From positions 1 to 64,000 of the forward strand of contig JAQXTR010000011.1 of assembly GCA_029219585.1 (NCBI GenBank): a stretch of DNA of 64,000 bases, read 5' to 3'. A program made the translations under genes and the position numbers. This DNA is from Clostridiales bacterium. GTDB lineage: Bacteria > Bacillota > Clostridia > UBA1381. Shown here piece by piece: positions 32,756 to 42,377 of the stretch. Every line of letters starts with the position of its first letter. Position 1 is the stretch's first letter. The notes beneath the pieces were generated by a model. That model was not told the origin of the DNA. It worked only from the letters and a program-made list of their open reading frames with translations, and searched no databases.

Positions 32756-33439
32756 ATGGTATCTATCGGAAATGACTGGGATGAACTGTTAAAGGATGAA
32801 TTTGAAAAGGACTATTATAAAAAGCTCCGCGCGTTTTTGGCGCAGGAGTATAAAACCCATACAATCCATCCCGATATGTATGATATTTTCAATGCGCTGA
32901 AATGGACCTCGTATAAGGACACGAAAGTAGTGATACTCGGTCAGGATCCGTACCATGAGCCTGGACAGGCACACGGTCTTGCGTTTTCGGTAAAGCAGGG
33001 AGTTAAAATTCCCCCGTCGCTTATGAACATTTATAAGGAGCTTCACGATGAGCTGGGCTGCTATATACCGGATAACGGTTATCTGGAAAAATGGGCAAGA
33101 CAGGGAGTAATGCTTTTAAATGCATCTCTTACGGTGCGCGATGGGCTGGCAAATTCACACCGGAATAAGGGATGGGAGCAGTTTACGGCAAGGATCACAG
33201 AGCTTTTAAACGAGAGGGAGGATCCTGTCATATTTATGCTCTGGGGCAATAACGCAAAGGAAAAGATGAAGCAGATTACAAATCCTCAGCATCTGATCCT
33301 TACGGCGGCGCACCCGAGTCCGTTATCGGCAAGCCGGGGCTTTTTCGGCTGTGGACACTTCAAGCTGGCAAACAAGGTGCTCAAGCGTAACGGCAGAGAG
33401 CCGATTGACTGGCAGATAGAGAATATAGGGGAGCAGTGA
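32756..33439 (+). CDS. ung: Uracil-DNA glycosylase
   Basis: A 227-residue family 1 UDG that removes uracil from DNA to start base-excision repair. The start at 32756 is chosen because CGGAGG lies seven bases upstream and an earlier in-frame ATG falls inside the promoter. Motifs: [21 protein letters not shown] (water-activating Asp and His region), the [11 protein letters not shown] uracil-binding segment, LWGNNAKEK, and [17 protein letters not shown] (catalytic His and leucine loop). Length is normal. The stop codon TGA overlaps the coaE start (TGATG), so coaE is coupled. Confidence 0.96.
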   Translation: MVSIGNDWDELLKDEFEKDYYKKLRAFLAQEYKTHTIHPDMYDIFNALKWTSYKDTKVVILGQDPYHEPGQAHGLAFSVKQGVKIPPSLMNIYKELHDELGCYIPDNGYLEKWARQGVMLLNASLTVRDGLANSHRNKGWEQFTARITELLNEREDPVIFMLWGNNAKEKMKQITNPQHLILTAAHPSPLSASRGFFGCGHFKLANKVLKRNGREPIDWQIENIGEQ

Positions 33440-34044
33440 TGTATATATTCGGAATAACAGGCCCCACGGGCGCCGGAAAGTCTACGGTAAGCGATTATTT
33501 CAGAAGACTGGGGGTATATGTTGCCGATGCGGATAAGGCGGCGCATGCGGTTACGGGCAAAGGTACGCCTTGCATTGCCGAGCTTGAAGAGACGTTCGGA
33601 GAGGATATAATAAATAATGACGGTACGCTGAACCGTAAAAGGCTTGGGGAAATTGTTTTTGCGGATGAAAACAAACTGTCGTTATTGAACGATATAACGC
33701 ATAAGTATATAAAGAAGTACCTCACAAGAGAGCTTGATGCGTCGGGTGCGGCAATAGGCGCAATTGACGGCGCGGTAATTATAGGCAGCCCGGTTCAGGG
33801 TATGTGCCGCAGGCTGGCAGTGGTTACAGCCCCGAGCAGTGTGAGGGCGGACAGAATAACGGCGAGGGACGGAATCGGCCGCGCAGCTGCGCAAAAGCGG
33901 ATCAATGCGCAGATGTCCGACGCCGAATATATCGCTTATGCGGACTATGTTATAGAAAATAATAAGAATGATGGATTAGGAGAGCAAATTGAGCACATCT
34001 ACAACGAGATCAAGGCTGCAGCAGAAAAAGAATCAGCGCCGTAA
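33439..34044 (+). CDS. coaE: Dephospho-CoA kinase
   Basis: A 201-residue P-loop kinase making CoA from dephospho-CoA. The P-loop GPTGAGKSTVSDYF starts at about residue 8, followed by the DADKAAHAVT lid/substrate loop. An ATG at 33439 overlaps the ung stop; a GTG one codon earlier is also possible. Mid-region GSPVQGMCRRL is more divergent than in most CoaE, where E/D-x-PLL-E is typical. The C-terminal ADYVIENNKNDGLGEQIE is typical. Its end overlaps the transglycosylase gene by 56 bases. Confidence 0.88.
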   Translation: MYIFGITGPTGAGKSTVSDYFRRLGVYVADADKAAHAVTGKGTPCIAELEETFGEDIINNDGTLNRKRLGEIVFADENKLSLLNDITHKYIKKYLTRELDASGAAIGAIDGAVIIGSPVQGMCRRLAVVTAPSSVRADRITARDGIGRAAAQKRINAQMSDAEYIAYADYVIENNKNDGLGEQIEHIYNEIKAAAEKESAP

Positions 34045-34609
34045 GGCAAGAAAAAAGAGAGCGCAGAGGAATCTTTTTATACTGCTGTGTACAGCGGCAG
34101 TGGTGATTGCATCTGTTTTGGGAATACGAGGCGGACTGAAGCTGAGCAGACAGGTAAAGTATCCTGTGCAGTACAGCGGATATATTGTACGCTATGCAAA
34201 GGAAAATGATCTGGACCCGTATCTTGTGATAGCGGTTATAAAGCAGGAAAGCAACTTTGTAGCAGACGCAAGATCTCCGTATGCCGGAGGGCTTATGCAG
34301 CTCACGGAGGAAACGGCGATGGAGTATGCGGCAAAAATGGGACTTGAATATTATAATTATATGGATCCGGAAACGAATATAAAAATCGGCTGCTTTGTTC
34401 TGAGAACTCTTATAAACAGATACGGAGTCGTAAATACCGCTCTTGCCGCATATAATGCGGGAGCAGGGAATGTGGATAAGTGGCTGTCCGATCCGAACTG
34501 CAGCTCTGACGGCATAACGCTGACATATATACCGTTTACCGAAACGCGTAATTATGTAGACAAAATCAATTACTATATGGAAGAGTACAAAAACCATGCT
34601 GAATTTTAA
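33989..34609 (+). CDS. Membrane-anchored lytic transglycosylase (Slt-type, GH23)
   Basis: A 206-residue protein: a basic N-terminus (RRKARKKRAQR), a membrane anchor (about 29-47), and an extracellular lysozyme-like domain. The catalytic Glu is in IAVIKQESNF, followed by AGGLMQLTEETA and AALAAYNAGAGNVDKWL, as in Slt70/MltE-like enzymes. They cleave the glycan strand of peptidoglycan with formation of 1,6-anhydroMurNAc. The start is TTG at 33989, with TAGGAGA six bases upstream, inside the coaE 3' end. This compact anchored form is typical of clostridial genomes. Confidence 0.9.
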   Translation: MSTSTTRSRLQQKKNQRRKARKKRAQRNLFILLCTAAVVIASVLGIRGGLKLSRQVKYPVQYSGYIVRYAKENDLDPYLVIAVIKQESNFVADARSPYAGGLMQLTEETAMEYAAKMGLEYYNYMDPETNIKIGCFVLRTLINRYGVVNTALAAYNAGAGNVDKWLSDPNCSSDGITLTYIPFTETRNYVDKINYYMEEYKNHAEF

Positions 34610-34660
34610 CAGAGCCGCGCCGCGGCTTTGTAAAAACAAAGGAAAGGAAGGAACAACACT

Positions 34661-35287
34661 ATGAAAAGAGTAATCACGATAGGAAGACAGTACGGCTCGG
34701 CAGGGCATGACATAGGCCGGCTTATCGCAAAGGAGCTTGGATATAAGTTCTACGATAAGGAGCTTGTGGAAATTGCGGCAAAGGAAAGCAACATTTCAAG
34801 TGAGGCTGTTAAGAACTTTGACGAAAAGGCATCGTCAAGTCTCTTATATTCGCTTGTCGGCGGCAGCTATTCGGTAAGTGGTGTTGCAGGCCCTCTCTAT
34901 TATGAGATGCCGCTTAACGATAAGCTGTTTCTTGCCCAGTCAAATGTAATAAAGAAGCTTGCCCGGGAGGATAACTGTGTAATAGTGGGACGCTGCGCGG
35001 ATTATGTTCTTGAGGATGAGGAGGATATTGAGGTTATTAATGTATTCGTTCACGCTCCGCTCGAACACAGAGTCGGCAGAGTTATGGACGCATTCAGTCT
35101 TACTCAGAAGAAGGCAAGGGAGAGGGTTGTAAAGACCGATAAGCAGCGTAAGACGTATTACAGCTACTATGCGAACCGCGACTGGGGCGATATGCTCAAC
35201 TATGACATATGTATTAACTCAAAGAAGCTGGGCATTGAGGGCGGCGCAAAATTAATAATTGACTACATAAGGGGAATTGAAGATTAA
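34661..35287 (+). CDS. Cytidylate-kinase-like family protein
   Basis: A 208-residue P-loop protein of the cytidylate-kinase-like family (PF13189). Its N-terminus reads ITIGRQYGSAGHDIGRLIAKELG, with GRQYGSAG in place of a classic Walker A GxxxxGKS. The C-terminal half has VIVGRCADYVL, FVHAPLEHRVGRV and SYYANRDWGDMLNYDICINS. These proteins are common in Clostridia and are predicted to phosphorylate a nucleoside monophosphate, but the substrate is unproven. Its stop overlaps the uppP start (TAATG), indicating coupled translation. AAAGGAAGG supports the ATG. Confidence 0.88.
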   Translation: MKRVITIGRQYGSAGHDIGRLIAKELGYKFYDKELVEIAAKESNISSEAVKNFDEKASSSLLYSLVGGSYSVSGVAGPLYYEMPLNDKLFLAQSNVIKKLAREDNCVIVGRCADYVLEDEEDIEVINVFVHAPLEHRVGRVMDAFSLTQKKARERVVKTDKQRKTYYSYYANRDWGDMLNYDICINSKKLGIEGGAKLIIDYIRGIED

Positions 35288-36117
35288 TGATTATTGCAGA
35301 GTATATAAAATCCATTATTCTGGGAATTGTGGAGGGAATAACCGAGTGGCTGCCGATAAGCTCCACAGGACACCTTATAATTGTAAATGAGCTGATGAAG
35401 GCTCCGGGTTCATTCACGGTGACGGAGGATTTTTTTCCTATGTACCTGTATGTGATACAGCTGGGGGCAATATTGGCGGTATGTACGCTGTTCTTCCGTA
35501 AGCTGAATCCTTTTTCACCGAAGAAATCAAGGGAAGAAAAAACGGATACGTGGCGGATGTGGTTCAAGGTGCTTGTGGGTGTTATTCCGGCGGGCGTTAT
35601 CGGACTGCTCTTAAATGATCTTATGGATGCTGTTGAAACGTGGCAGGTTGTATCGGCAATGCTTATTATATACGGCATAGCGTTCATAGTCGTAGAACGT
35701 CTTCCACTTAAAACAAACATTGCGGACATAAACGGCATGAGCTATAAAACCGCTTTTATAATCGGGCTGTTTCAGGTTTTATCAATCGTGCCTGGTACAT
35801 CGCGTTCGGGCTCGACCATTCTGGGCGGAAGAATTGCGGGCTGTGAAAGGGCTGTTGCGGCGGAGTTTTCGTTTTTTCTCGCAATCCCTATTATGTTCGG
35901 AACAACCTTTATAAAGCTTTTGAAGTATGACGGAATGATTACATCGAATCAATGGGGTATTCTTATTACGGGATTTCTCGTATCGTATCTTGTATCGCTG
36001 CCGATTATAAGATTTCTTATGAGCTTTGTAAAAAAACACAGCTTTACGGCGTTCGGTTGGTACAGAATTCTTGTCGGCATTGTTGTTATAGCATTTTTTA
36101 CGCTGACCGGGTTTTAA
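35287..36117 (+). CDS. uppP: Undecaprenyl-diphosphatase
   Basis: A 276-residue integral membrane phosphatase with about eight hydrophobic segments. It recycles undecaprenyl pyrophosphate to the lipid carrier for wall synthesis. Signature motifs are GIVEGITEWLPISSTGHLI near the N-terminus (catalytic Glu and Ser region) and the phosphate site VPGTSRSGSTILGGRIAG (about residues 163-180). A conserved Arg lies in the second motif. It is translated from a TAATG overlap with the cytidylate-kinase-like gene. Loss or overproduction of this family alters bacitracin tolerance. Confidence 0.96.
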   Translation: MIIAEYIKSIILGIVEGITEWLPISSTGHLIIVNELMKAPGSFTVTEDFFPMYLYVIQLGAILAVCTLFFRKLNPFSPKKSREEKTDTWRMWFKVLVGVIPAGVIGLLLNDLMDAVETWQVVSAMLIIYGIAFIVVERLPLKTNIADINGMSYKTAFIIGLFQVLSIVPGTSRSGSTILGGRIAGCERAVAAEFSFFLAIPIMFGTTFIKLLKYDGMITSNQWGILITGFLVSYLVSLPIIRFLMSFVKKHSFTAFGWYRILVGIVVIAFFTLTGF

Positions 36118-36183
36118 TATGACCCTGACAGGGCAGAAGCATTCATCTTCGGCTCGGTTTTGAGGTATGAAACAAATATATTC

Positions 36184-36212
36184 TTGACATATTGAGGTAT
36201 GTGTGATAAAAT
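36184..36212 (+). promoter_or_regulatory. Promoter of the secreted CAO-N protein
   Basis: TTGACA (36184-36189), 17-base spacer, TAAAAT (36207-36212). Confidence 0.75.
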
Positions 36213-36284
36213 AGCATAAGATAATAAGCTTATAATTGCAGTGCGGTAAGAGCCTTTGCCGCGCGTACAGGAGGTTAATATATC

Positions 36285-36716
36285 ATGAGAAAGATTATCG
36301 CGGGAGCTGCAGCTGCGGTGATGCTTGTGAGCTCATCAGCAGTATCTGCCAAGACCCCTACAATAAAATTCAACGGCGAAATTATGACATTGGACGCTGA
36401 GCCGTATATTACCGATGCAGGCAATACAATGATTCCGTTCAGGGCTGTCTTTGAGGCTGCGGACGCCAATGTGTTGTGGGACGAGTCTAAAAAAACAGTT
36501 ATTGCCGTAAAGGGCAGCGGGGAGGACTGCACAAGCGTTGTCTTGCAGATAGGAAATAACGAGGCGTTTGTAAACGATGATAAGGTAGAGCTTGACTCTG
36601 CGGCAGAGATAAAAGAGGACAGAACCTTTGTTCCTCTGCGTTTTGTCATGGAAGCACTGGGCGCAAAGGTTGACTGGGACGAAGATACATATACAGTATC
36701 GATAACAACGGAATAA
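36285..36716 (+). CDS. Secreted protein with copper-amine-oxidase N-terminal (stalk) domain
   Basis: A 143-residue exported protein: a signal peptide (about 1-22, ending SAVSA), then one copper-amine-oxidase N-terminal-like domain (PF07833) covering nearly all of the remainder. The typical paired blocks MIPFRAVFEAADANVLWDE and TFVPLRFVMEALGAKVDWDE are both present. Despite the name, these domains are wall- or surface-associated modules without oxidase activity in Firmicutes. CAGGAGG precedes the ATG. Substrate or partner is unknown. Confidence 0.88.
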   Translation: MRKIIAGAAAAVMLVSSSAVSAKTPTIKFNGEIMTLDAEPYITDAGNTMIPFRAVFEAADANVLWDESKKTVIAVKGSGEDCTSVVLQIGNNEAFVNDDKVELDSAAEIKEDRTFVPLRFVMEALGAKVDWDEDTYTVSITTE

Positions 36717-36730
36717 ATTAATAGCAATAG

Positions 36731-36768
36731 CGCCAATCATAACATTGCGGTTGGCGTTGTTTGTGTTT
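36731..36768 (+). terminator. Weak terminator hairpin before trpB
   Basis: CGCCAA (36731-36736) pairs with TTGGCG (36751-36756), followed by a mixed T-rich run (TTGTTTGTGTTT). Without a solid U-tract it may be leaky. Confidence 0.45.
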
Positions 36769-36782
36769 GGAGGAAGGATATA

Positions 36783-37973
36783 ATGGATAAGAAAGGCAGA
36801 TACGGTGAATACGGCGGTCAATATGCGTCGGAAACACTTATGAATGCACTGATTGAGCTTGAAGCGGCATTCGAGAGGTATAAGGATGACGAGGATTTTT
36901 TAAAGGAGCTTAATTATTATCATAAGCAGTATACCGGCAGACCGTCTGTTCTATACTATGCCGATAAAATGACAAAGGATCTGGGTGGCGCAAAGATATA
37001 TCTTAAGCGCGAGGATCTTAATCATACGGGAGCGCATAAGATAAATAATGTTATCGGACAGTGCCTTCTGGCAAAGAGAATGGGAAAGAAAAAGGTGATA
37101 GCGGAGACGGGTGCGGGACAGCACGGCGTTGCTACCGCTACCTTTGCAACCGTTCTCGGTCTTGGATGTGACGTGTATATGGGTATAGAGGATACAAAGA
37201 GGCAGGCGCTTAATGTATTCAGAATGGAGCTTCTGGGAGCTAAGGTTCATCCGGTCACATCGGGCTCGGGTGTTTTAAAGGACGCTACCAATGAGGCTAT
37301 GAGACAGTGGACAGCTCATGCCGACGACAGCTTTTATGTTCTCGGCTCCGCTCTTGGACCGCATCCGTATCCGGCGATAGTGAAGCATTTTCAGAGTGTA
37401 ATCTCCATTGAGGCAAAGCAGCAGATACTGCAGGCTGAGGGGAGACTTCCCGATGCGGTAATGGCATGTGTCGGAGGCGGCTCAAATGCGATAGGAATGT
37501 TTGCGGATTTTATAGATGAGCCGTCAGTTGCGCTTTACGGTGCGGAGGCTGCCGGAGAGGGTGTGGATACAGAAAAAACGGCAGCATCGCTCACCTGCGG
37601 TACTGTGGGAGTTCTGCACGGTATGAAGTCCATATTCCTTCAGGATAAGGGCGGAAACATTGTTCCCGTATATTCAATTTCCGCCGGTCTTGACTATCCG
37701 GGCATAGGTCCGGAGCACGCAATGCTGCGTGACACGGGCAGGGCGAAGTATCTGCCCATAACCGACACAGAGGCTGTTGATGCTTTTGTATATCTTTCAA
37801 AGCTTGAGGGCATCATACCGGCAATCGAGTCGGCACATGCGGTAGCTTTGGCGAGAAAGATTGCGCCTTCCATGGGCAAGGATCAGATTATGATAATATG
37901 TCTTTCCGGTCGCGGCGACAAGGATGTTCAGTCGGTTGCAAAATATCTCGGACAGGAGATAACGGAAGGCTGA
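36783..37973 (+). CDS. trpB: Tryptophan synthase beta chain
   Basis: A 396-residue PLP enzyme joining indole and serine. Motifs: [12 protein letters not shown], the PLP lysine in HTGAHKINN (about residue 83), [13 protein letters not shown], the phosphate-binding [10 protein letters not shown], and the C-terminal CLSGRGDKD. It has the standard TrpB1 form. No trpA or other trp gene is adjacent; the next gene is a small UPF0291 protein two bases away. A lone trpB suggests indole salvage or that the other trp genes lie elsewhere. GGAGGAAGG supports the start. Confidence 0.95.
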   Translation: MDKKGRYGEYGGQYASETLMNALIELEAAFERYKDDEDFLKELNYYHKQYTGRPSVLYYADKMTKDLGGAKIYLKREDLNHTGAHKINNVIGQCLLAKRMGKKKVIAETGAGQHGVATATFATVLGLGCDVYMGIEDTKRQALNVFRMELLGAKVHPVTSGSGVLKDATNEAMRQWTAHADDSFYVLGSALGPHPYPAIVKHFQSVISIEAKQQILQAEGRLPDAVMACVGGGSNAIGMFADFIDEPSVALYGAEAAGEGVDTEKTAASLTCGTVGVLHGMKSIFLQDKGGNIVPVYSISAGLDYPGIGPEHAMLRDTGRAKYLPITDTEAVDAFVYLSKLEGIIPAIESAHAVALARKIAPSMGKDQIMIICLSGRGDKDVQSVAKYLGQEITEG

Positions 37974-37975
37974 TT

Positions 37976-38146
37976 ATGGAAAAGGCAAAAATAGAAAGAA
38001 TTAACGAGCTTGCAAGAAAGTCGAAAACCGCGCAGGGACTGACAGCCGCAGAAAAGGATGAACAGGCGGCTTTGCGGAAGGAATATCTTGCGGCGATAAG
38101 GGCAAGCTTTAAGGCTCAGCTTGATAATATTGAAATTGTCGATTAA
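37976..38146 (+). CDS. UPF0291/DUF896 family protein (YnzC-like)
   Basis: A 56-residue helical protein, MEKAKIERINELARKSK..., with the family core LTAAEKDEQAALRKEYLAAIRASFKAQLDNI. The start at 37976 lies two bases past the trpB stop with GGAAGG in the trpB tail; the longer upstream frame overlaps trpB and lacks support. YnzC in Bacillus belongs to an SOS-linked operon, but its biochemical role is unknown. Coupling with trpB may be only transcriptional. Confidence 0.9.
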   Translation: MEKAKIERINELARKSKTAQGLTAAEKDEQAALRKEYLAAIRASFKAQLDNIEIVD

Positions 38147-38195
38147 AACGAAACTTATATAATAATTCAGTAAAAAGAAAAGAGGTATATTGGAA

Positions 38196-39206
38196 ATGGC
38201 ATTAATCATTCCTAAAAATTACAGATCCGATCTTGACGGAAGAACAACAGAGACTGCCATTAAGTTCATAAAGGACACCTTCCAGAAGGAGCTTATTGCG
38301 GCAATGAATCTTCAGCGTGTTTCCGCACCGCTGTTTGTACGTCCCGAAACCGGTCTTAACGATAACCTTAACGGTGTTGAGCGTCCCGTAACCTTTGATG
38401 CGCCGTGCATAGGCGGTGCCAATGTCGAAATCGTGCATTCACTTGCAAAGTGGAAGCGTCTCACACTGGGTAAATACGACTTTCAGCCGGGCGAGGGGCT
38501 TTATACGGATATGAACGCAATCCGCCGGGATGAGGAGGTTGACAATCTCCATTCAATGTATGTTGATCAGTGGGACTGGGAGGCTGTTATCAAAAAGGAA
38601 CAGCGTGAGCTTGCAACACTTAAGGAGGTTGTAAAGAAAATATATGCTTCAATGCGCAGAACGGCAAAGAAGGTCTGCGCAGAGTATGAATGTCTGAAAA
38701 ATTATTTTATGGAGGATATAACCTTTATAACGACACAGGAGCTGGAGGATATGTATCCGGATGACACTCCGAAGGAGAGAGAGAATAAATTTTTAAGAGA
38801 GCATCATGCGGCGTGTATTATGCAGATAGGCAAGGTGCTTGAATCGGGTATCCGTCATGACGGACGCGCTCCGGACTACGATGACTGGGAGCTTAATGCT
38901 GATATTGTTGTCTACTATCCGCTGCTTGACTGCGCGTTTGAGCTTTCATCAATGGGCATAAGAGTTGACGAGATTTCCCTCAAATCACAGGTTGAGGAGG
39001 CAGACTGCCTTGAAAGACTGGAGTTGGATTTCCACAAGATGATACTTAACAAGGAGCTGCCGTATAGTATCGGCGGAGGTATCGGTCAGTCACGGCTTTG
39101 CATGATTATGCTTAACAAGGCGCATATCGGTGAGGTACAGCAGAGCGTATGGCCCGCGGATATGCTTAAGACCTGCAAGGATAACGGTATTAATATAATG
39201 GGATGA
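38196..39206 (+). CDS. asnA: Aspartate-ammonia ligase
   Basis: A 336-residue class II aminoacyl-tRNA-synthetase-like enzyme that makes asparagine from aspartate, ammonia and ATP. The start is taken as ATG 38196 (AGAGGT nine bases upstream); a TTG two codons before is too close to that site. Motifs: VSAPLFV, DNLNGVERPV, HSLAKWKR, YTDMNAIRRDEE, and YSIGGGIGQSRLCM. Length fits the family (about 330). It lies 45 bases before asnS, so asparagine production and its charging onto tRNA sit in one unit. Confidence 0.95.
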   Translation: MALIIPKNYRSDLDGRTTETAIKFIKDTFQKELIAAMNLQRVSAPLFVRPETGLNDNLNGVERPVTFDAPCIGGANVEIVHSLAKWKRLTLGKYDFQPGEGLYTDMNAIRRDEEVDNLHSMYVDQWDWEAVIKKEQRELATLKEVVKKIYASMRRTAKKVCAEYECLKNYFMEDITFITTQELEDMYPDDTPKERENKFLREHHAACIMQIGKVLESGIRHDGRAPDYDDWELNADIVVYYPLLDCAFELSSMGIRVDEISLKSQVEEADCLERLELDFHKMILNKELPYSIGGGIGQSRLCMIMLNKAHIGEVQQSVWPADMLKTCKDNGINIMG

Positions 39207-39251
39207 CCGTTACAATCAAATAAAATTAATCGAAAGGATTTACCGGAAAAT

Positions 39252-40643
39252 ATGAAAACAGTTGTAAAAAGTCTTTATCGGGACACAGAAAGCTACGGAG
39301 GAAAAGAAGTAACCGTTTCGGGATGGGTGCGGACAGTCCGCGCGTCAAACAGCTTTGGATTTATAGAGCATAACGACGGAAGCTTCTTCAGCGGGGTGCA
39401 GGTTGTTATTGAGGCGGAAAAGCTTGAAAATTATAAAGAGCTTGCCAAGCTTAATGTAGGCGCTGCAATCACGGTAAAGGGAATGCTTGAGCTTACGCCG
39501 CAGGCAAAGCAGCCGTTTGAGATTAAGGCTGCGGAGGTGGTAATTGAAGGCTTGTCCACACCTGACTATCCGCTCCAGAAGAAACGTCATTCGTTTGAAT
39601 ATCTCAGGACGATTGCACATCTTAGACCGCGTACAAACACCTTTGCCGCGGTATTTCGTGTCCGTTCACTGATTGCGTATGCAATCCATCAGTTCTTCCA
39701 GGAAAGAGGCTTTGTATATGTTCACACGCCGCTTATCACCGGAAGCGACTGTGAGGGCGCGGGTGAAATGTTCAGAGTGACAACTCTTGATATGGAGAAT
39801 CCTCCTAAAACAGAGGACGGCAGTATCGATTATTCAAAGGATTTCTTCGGAAAGAGCACAAATCTCACCGTAAGCGGACAGCTTAATGTTGAAACCTATT
39901 GTATGGCATTCAGAAATGTATATACCTTCGGACCTACCTTCCGTGCGGAAAATTCAAACACGACAAGACACGCTGCGGAGTTCTGGATGATAGAGCCGGA
40001 AATTGCATTTGCCGACCTTGCGGATGATATGGATCTGGCGGAGGCAATGCTTAAGTATATCATAAACTACTGTTTGGAAAATGCGCCGGAGGAAATGGAG
40101 TTTTTCAACAAGTTTATCGACAAGAGGCTTCTTGACAGACTTCACAATGTAGTATCCAATGAGTTTGCGCGCGTAAGCTATACAGAGGCAGTAGAGATAC
40201 TGAAAAAGAATAACGACAATTTCCAGTACAAGGTGGAGTGGGGCTCGGATTTACAGACAGAGCATGAGCGTTATCTGACAGAAACTGTTTTCAAGCGTCC
40301 TGTTATGGTAACGGATTATCCGAAGGAAATCAAGGCATTCTACATGAAGCTTAATGACGATAAAAAGACCGTTGCGGCGGTTGACGTTCTCGTGCCGGGC
40401 ATCGGTGAGATCATCGGCGGCAGTCAAAGAGAGGAAAATTATGACGTTCTTGTTGAAAGAATGAATGAGCTGGGACTGGACCCCAAGGACTATGACTGGT
40501 ATCTTGACCTGAGAAAGTACGGTACAAACAAGCATGCCGGATTCGGTCTGGGATTTGAAAGGGCGGTTATGTATATAACAGGTATGCAGAATATCCGCGA
40601 TGTACTTCCGTTCCCGAGAACCGTAGGCACAGCCGAGTTCTGA
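39252..40643 (+). CDS. asnS: Asparaginyl-tRNA synthetase
   Basis: A 463-residue class IIb synthetase. An OB-fold anticodon-binding domain (about residues 1-110, [14 protein letters not shown]...) is followed by the catalytic core. Motif 2 is [29 protein letters not shown]. Motif 3 is [17 protein letters not shown]. The SQRE loop near [11 protein letters not shown] matches AsnRS rather than AspRS. A direct AsnRS together with AsnA means the cell need not rely solely on the amidotransferase route for Asn-tRNA. There is no T-box in the 45-base gap. Confidence 0.96.
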   Translation: MKTVVKSLYRDTESYGGKEVTVSGWVRTVRASNSFGFIEHNDGSFFSGVQVVIEAEKLENYKELAKLNVGAAITVKGMLELTPQAKQPFEIKAAEVVIEGLSTPDYPLQKKRHSFEYLRTIAHLRPRTNTFAAVFRVRSLIAYAIHQFFQERGFVYVHTPLITGSDCEGAGEMFRVTTLDMENPPKTEDGSIDYSKDFFGKSTNLTVSGQLNVETYCMAFRNVYTFGPTFRAENSNTTRHAAEFWMIEPEIAFADLADDMDLAEAMLKYIINYCLENAPEEMEFFNKFIDKRLLDRLHNVVSNEFARVSYTEAVEILKKNNDNFQYKVEWGSDLQTEHERYLTETVFKRPVMVTDYPKEIKAFYMKLNDDKKTVAAVDVLVPGIGEIIGGSQREENYDVLVERMNELGLDPKDYDWYLDLRKYGTNKHAGFGLGFERAVMYITGMQNIRDVLPFPRTVGTAEF

Positions 40644-40770
40644 TTTTAATGAGATACGCATATCCTACCGTGAACACGGAGCATTGTGATTTACAGCTTT
40701 GATTGGACAGATATAGTCAAAACATACAAAAATAACTGTTTCTTTTCTGCATGAGTTGTTGAAAAATTTG

Positions 40771-40799
40771 TTGATTTTAAAGATAAATTGTGATATAAT
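40771..40799 (+). promoter_or_regulatory. Promoter of the MGS-like gene
   Basis: TTGATT (40771-40776), 17-base spacer, TATAAT (40794-40799). It leaves a leader of about 100 bases before the start at 40905. Confidence 0.75.
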
Positions 40800-40904
40800 A
40801 ATACCGTTCGGTGAAAGAACTGATATTTTATGATACGGTTTCAGGCACAGGGCGGTAACGGAATTTTGAAAAGTGAATGGTACAGCACGGTGGAGGTGTT
40901 TTTT

Positions 40905-41306
40905 ATGAACATTGCGTTGATAGCGCACGACAGCAAGAAGGAGCTTATGGTACAGCTATGCATTGCTTATGAAGGCATTTTGAGTAAAAACAGTTTATTT
41001 GCAACATCTCCGACAGCAAATATAATCATGAAGAATACCGGACTGACGGTGCATAAGTTTTTGCCGGGCTATGACGGCGGAGGTGTTCAGATAGCTTCCA
41101 GAGTTGCCTACGGTGAAATAGATCTGGTTATCTTTATTTTGGATCATGACGACAACGGAGCTATGGACAGTGATGTTTCTGTTCTTATGAGACAGTGTGA
41201 CATTCACAATGTACCCATTGCCACAAACATTGCCACGGCAGAGGTGATGATACACGGTCTGGAGCACGGGGATTTTGCGTGGCGTGATATTTTAAGAAAC
41301 AGTTAA
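40905..41306 (+). CDS. Methylglyoxal-synthase-like protein lacking catalytic residues
   Basis: A 133-residue MGS-fold protein starting at 40905 (GGAGGTG seven bases upstream). It matches clostridial MgsA closely at both ends (MNIALIAHDSKKELMVQLC...ATNIATAEVMIHGLEHGDFAW). The active site is changed: E. coli Asp71 in SGPMGGDQQ aligns to Gly (LPGYDGGGVQ), and His98 in PHDPD aligns to Met (AMDSD). The phosphate loop ATGTTGN is ATSPTAN. His19, Asp91 and Asp101 positions are kept. It is therefore unlikely to make methylglyoxal from DHAP. It may be a sensor or regulatory domain; the role is not known. Confidence 0.8.
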   Translation: MNIALIAHDSKKELMVQLCIAYEGILSKNSLFATSPTANIIMKNTGLTVHKFLPGYDGGGVQIASRVAYGEIDLVIFILDHDDNGAMDSDVSVLMRQCDIHNVPIATNIATAEVMIHGLEHGDFAWRDILRNS

Positions 41307-41319
41307 AGCTATATATGAT

Positions 41320-41356
41320 ACGGCAAACGGGCATGATAAGCTCTTTGCCGTTTTTT
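41320..41356 (+). terminator. Intrinsic terminator after the MGS-like gene
   Basis: ACGGCAAA pairs with TTTGCCGT around a 16-base loop, followed by a T-run (41351-41356). Confidence 0.75.
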
Positions 41357-41366
41357 AAAATAGCTA

Positions 41367-41395
41367 TTGTAATGTTCGGGAAATTGTGATACAAT
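41367..41395 (+). promoter_or_regulatory. Promoter of the DUF624-mnmG transcript
   Basis: TTGTAA (41367-41372), 17-base spacer, TACAAT (41390-41395). Confidence 0.7.
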
Positions 41396-41426
41396 ATAGA
41401 TAAATAATTAATGAGGTGAAATTTTT

Positions 41427-42377
41427 ATGGGTTTATTTAACGGATATTTAAAGGAAGGACCGGGTATTGACAAGAACGCGCCTAAGAAAAAGGGAGTGTT
41501 CCTTTATATTGACATTGTGTTCAGAAAGTTTTTTGATTTGATAAGCTCCGGATTTGTTTGCTTTGTTGCAAGTCTTCCGTTTCTGTTATTTGCGTATGTT
41601 ATACTTTCAACTATGGTCATGAACGGTCTTGGAATCGGCACGGCGATAGAGGAAACGGCAAAGAGTACGGCTGCGGAGGGTGCGAGTGCAGAGGAATTAG
41701 CACAGATGCTGAATTTATCAATACGTGCAATAATTACTGTTCTTCTGTATAATATCATGGGCTCAGGACCGGTTTCTGCATCCTATGCGTATATAACGCG
41801 CTGTTTTACAAGAGGAGAGCATGTGTGGAAGATGAGTGACGGCTGGGACAAGTTCAAGGAAAATTTCAAACATACAATTCTTCTTTTTATAGTGGATACG
41901 GTTATAATCGCTTTAAGCTCGAATGCTGTCGGATTTTATTCGGCACTCGCTTCCAAGAGCACAGGCTCAGCGGCGGCAATGCTGATGGCTGCAAAGTATT
42001 TTACTATGGTTATAATGTTTTTATATCTGATAATGCATATATATGTATATCAGATTGCGGTTACATACGAATGTAAGTTTAAAGACCTTTTAAAATCATC
42101 AATTACCATAGCGATAGCAAAGCTGCCCATGAGTTTTCTGCTGATTGTAATCACAAGTGCGGCAATAGTTTTTGGTCTCGGATCAGGTATAAATCCGATG
42201 GTAGGAATAGTATTGTATGCCGTAATAGGACATATATTCCTCCGCTATCCGCTTGAATTTTACGCTGCGCGTGTGATTGAGAAGAACATCAGAGAGGTAA
42301 GAAAGCAGGAGAAGAAACGAGAGGCAAAAATTACTTATCTTGACGCGCAGGAATCCGAACAAGAGAGCAGGCTTTAA
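41427..42377 (+). CDS. YesL/DUF624-like membrane protein
   Basis: A 316-residue protein with about six hydrophobic segments. An N-terminal membrane pair is followed by an Ala/Glu-rich loop (about 75-95). The DUF624 landmark region GSGPVSASYAYITRCFTRGEHVWKMSDGW follows, then further helices and a highly charged C-terminus (KNIREVRKQEKKREAK). YesL-like proteins are found next to sugar ABC systems, but no such system is here. Its stop is directly followed by the mnmG ATG. Function is unknown. Confidence 0.8.
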   Translation: MGLFNGYLKEGPGIDKNAPKKKGVFLYIDIVFRKFFDLISSGFVCFVASLPFLLFAYVILSTMVMNGLGIGTAIEETAKSTAAEGASAEELAQMLNLSIRAIITVLLYNIMGSGPVSASYAYITRCFTRGEHVWKMSDGWDKFKENFKHTILLFIVDTVIIALSSNAVGFYSALASKSTGSAAAMLMAAKYFTMVIMFLYLIMHIYVYQIAVTYECKFKDLLKSSITIAIAKLPMSFLLIVITSAAIVFGLGSGINPMVGIVLYAVIGHIFLRYPLEFYAARVIEKNIREVRKQEKKREAKITYLDAQESEQESRL

